The position numbers and the translations under genes were made by a program. Shown in pieces: positions 5,584-5,767 of a stretch of 5,767 nucleotides of DNA; positions within the stretch are counted from its first letter, which is position 1, and every line of letters starts with the position of its first letter. The notes below the pieces were generated by a model, which saw only the letters and a list, made by a program, of their open reading frames with translations, did no database searches and was not told where the DNA came from. This stretch comes from RUG13409 sp045616985 (GTDB taxonomy: Bacteria; Bacillota; Clostridia; Peptostreptococcales; Anaerovoracaceae): the NCBI GenBank assembly GCA_045616985.1, contig JAZLHU010000040.1:1-5767 (forward strand). The letters are read 5' to 3'.

Positions 5584-5767
5584 TCCCCTCACAGGTATTA
5601 CGACAGAAAACGCTTATAAACTTGACATTGTAGTAAAACAGTGTGAATTGCGGCTTGTTTGGGCAGATAATTCTTGTCTTTTTGCCCTTTTACTACACAT
5701 CTCATTTAAACTTGCATTTCTGTAGTAAAAATATTCAAATCTTACTACAAAGCCCTTTGAATATAAA
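5584..5767 (-). repeat. Right copy of the 184-bp inverted repeat
   Basis: This is the reverse complement of 58-241 with three mismatches, cut by the window edge. Four octamers are kept: 5629-5636, 5690-5697, 5721-5728 and 5742-5749, with the same order and spacing as the mirror sites on the left. The fifth (counterpart of 45-52) would fall at 5773-5780, just outside. Reading inward it is followed directly by repeat copy 4 and then rsmG, the same element-repeat-gene order as at the left end. Confidence 0.9.

Noticed and set aside
5623..5628. TTGACA in the right inverted block as a promoter -35
   Set aside because: No -10-like hexamer occurs 16-18 bp downstream, and the left copy has TTGATA on the equivalent strand.

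Overview
The window carries three complete, recognisable housekeeping genes of the Firmicutes origin-proximal cluster: mnmE and mnmG (rightward, stop and start codons overlapping by 1 nt) and rsmG (leftward, convergent on mnmG). The protein sequences look like those of low/medium-GC anaerobic Clostridia, possibly a Lachnospiraceae relative; that placement is an impression from residue patterns, not a search result. A perfect 16-bp ParB/parS palindrome lies inside rsmG, which supports a position close to the chromosomal origin.

Layout. 1-57: edge sequence holding the first copy of an octamer, TTACTACA. 58-241: an AT-rich block that recurs in inverted orientation at 5584-5767 (184 bp, 3 mismatches). 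262-678 and 705-1120: two tandem copies (about 95% identical) of a GC-richer, apparently noncoding repeat of about 417 bp; the second ends a few bases before the mnmE ribosome-binding site. 1140-2501: mnmE. 2501-4378: mnmG. 4379-4748: convergent intergenic region holding a diverged partial copy of the same repeat plus weak hairpins. 4749-5387: rsmG on the minus strand, with parS at 5034-5049. 5388-5451: rsmG leader. 5452-5580: a fourth, truncated, inverted copy of the repeat, then the right inverted block to the window edge.

MnmE and MnmG form one enzyme complex that modifies U34 of certain tRNAs; RsmG methylates 16S rRNA. The usual Firmicutes order is mnmE-mnmG-rsmG, all on one strand. Here rsmG is flipped and lies between oppositely oriented copies of the repeat, so recombination between those copies is the simplest explanation. 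Both transcription units are preceded, reading inward, by the same composite: the TTACTACA block followed by the repeat. No transposase, recombinase or CRISPR array is visible.

The most unusual structure is the pair of inverted end blocks. The octamer TTACTACA occurs in strictly alternating orientation at 45, 76, 97, 128 and 189 (spacings 31, 21, 31 and 61 bp, all near whole helical turns), and four of the five sites are mirrored at the right end. I do not recognise this element family.
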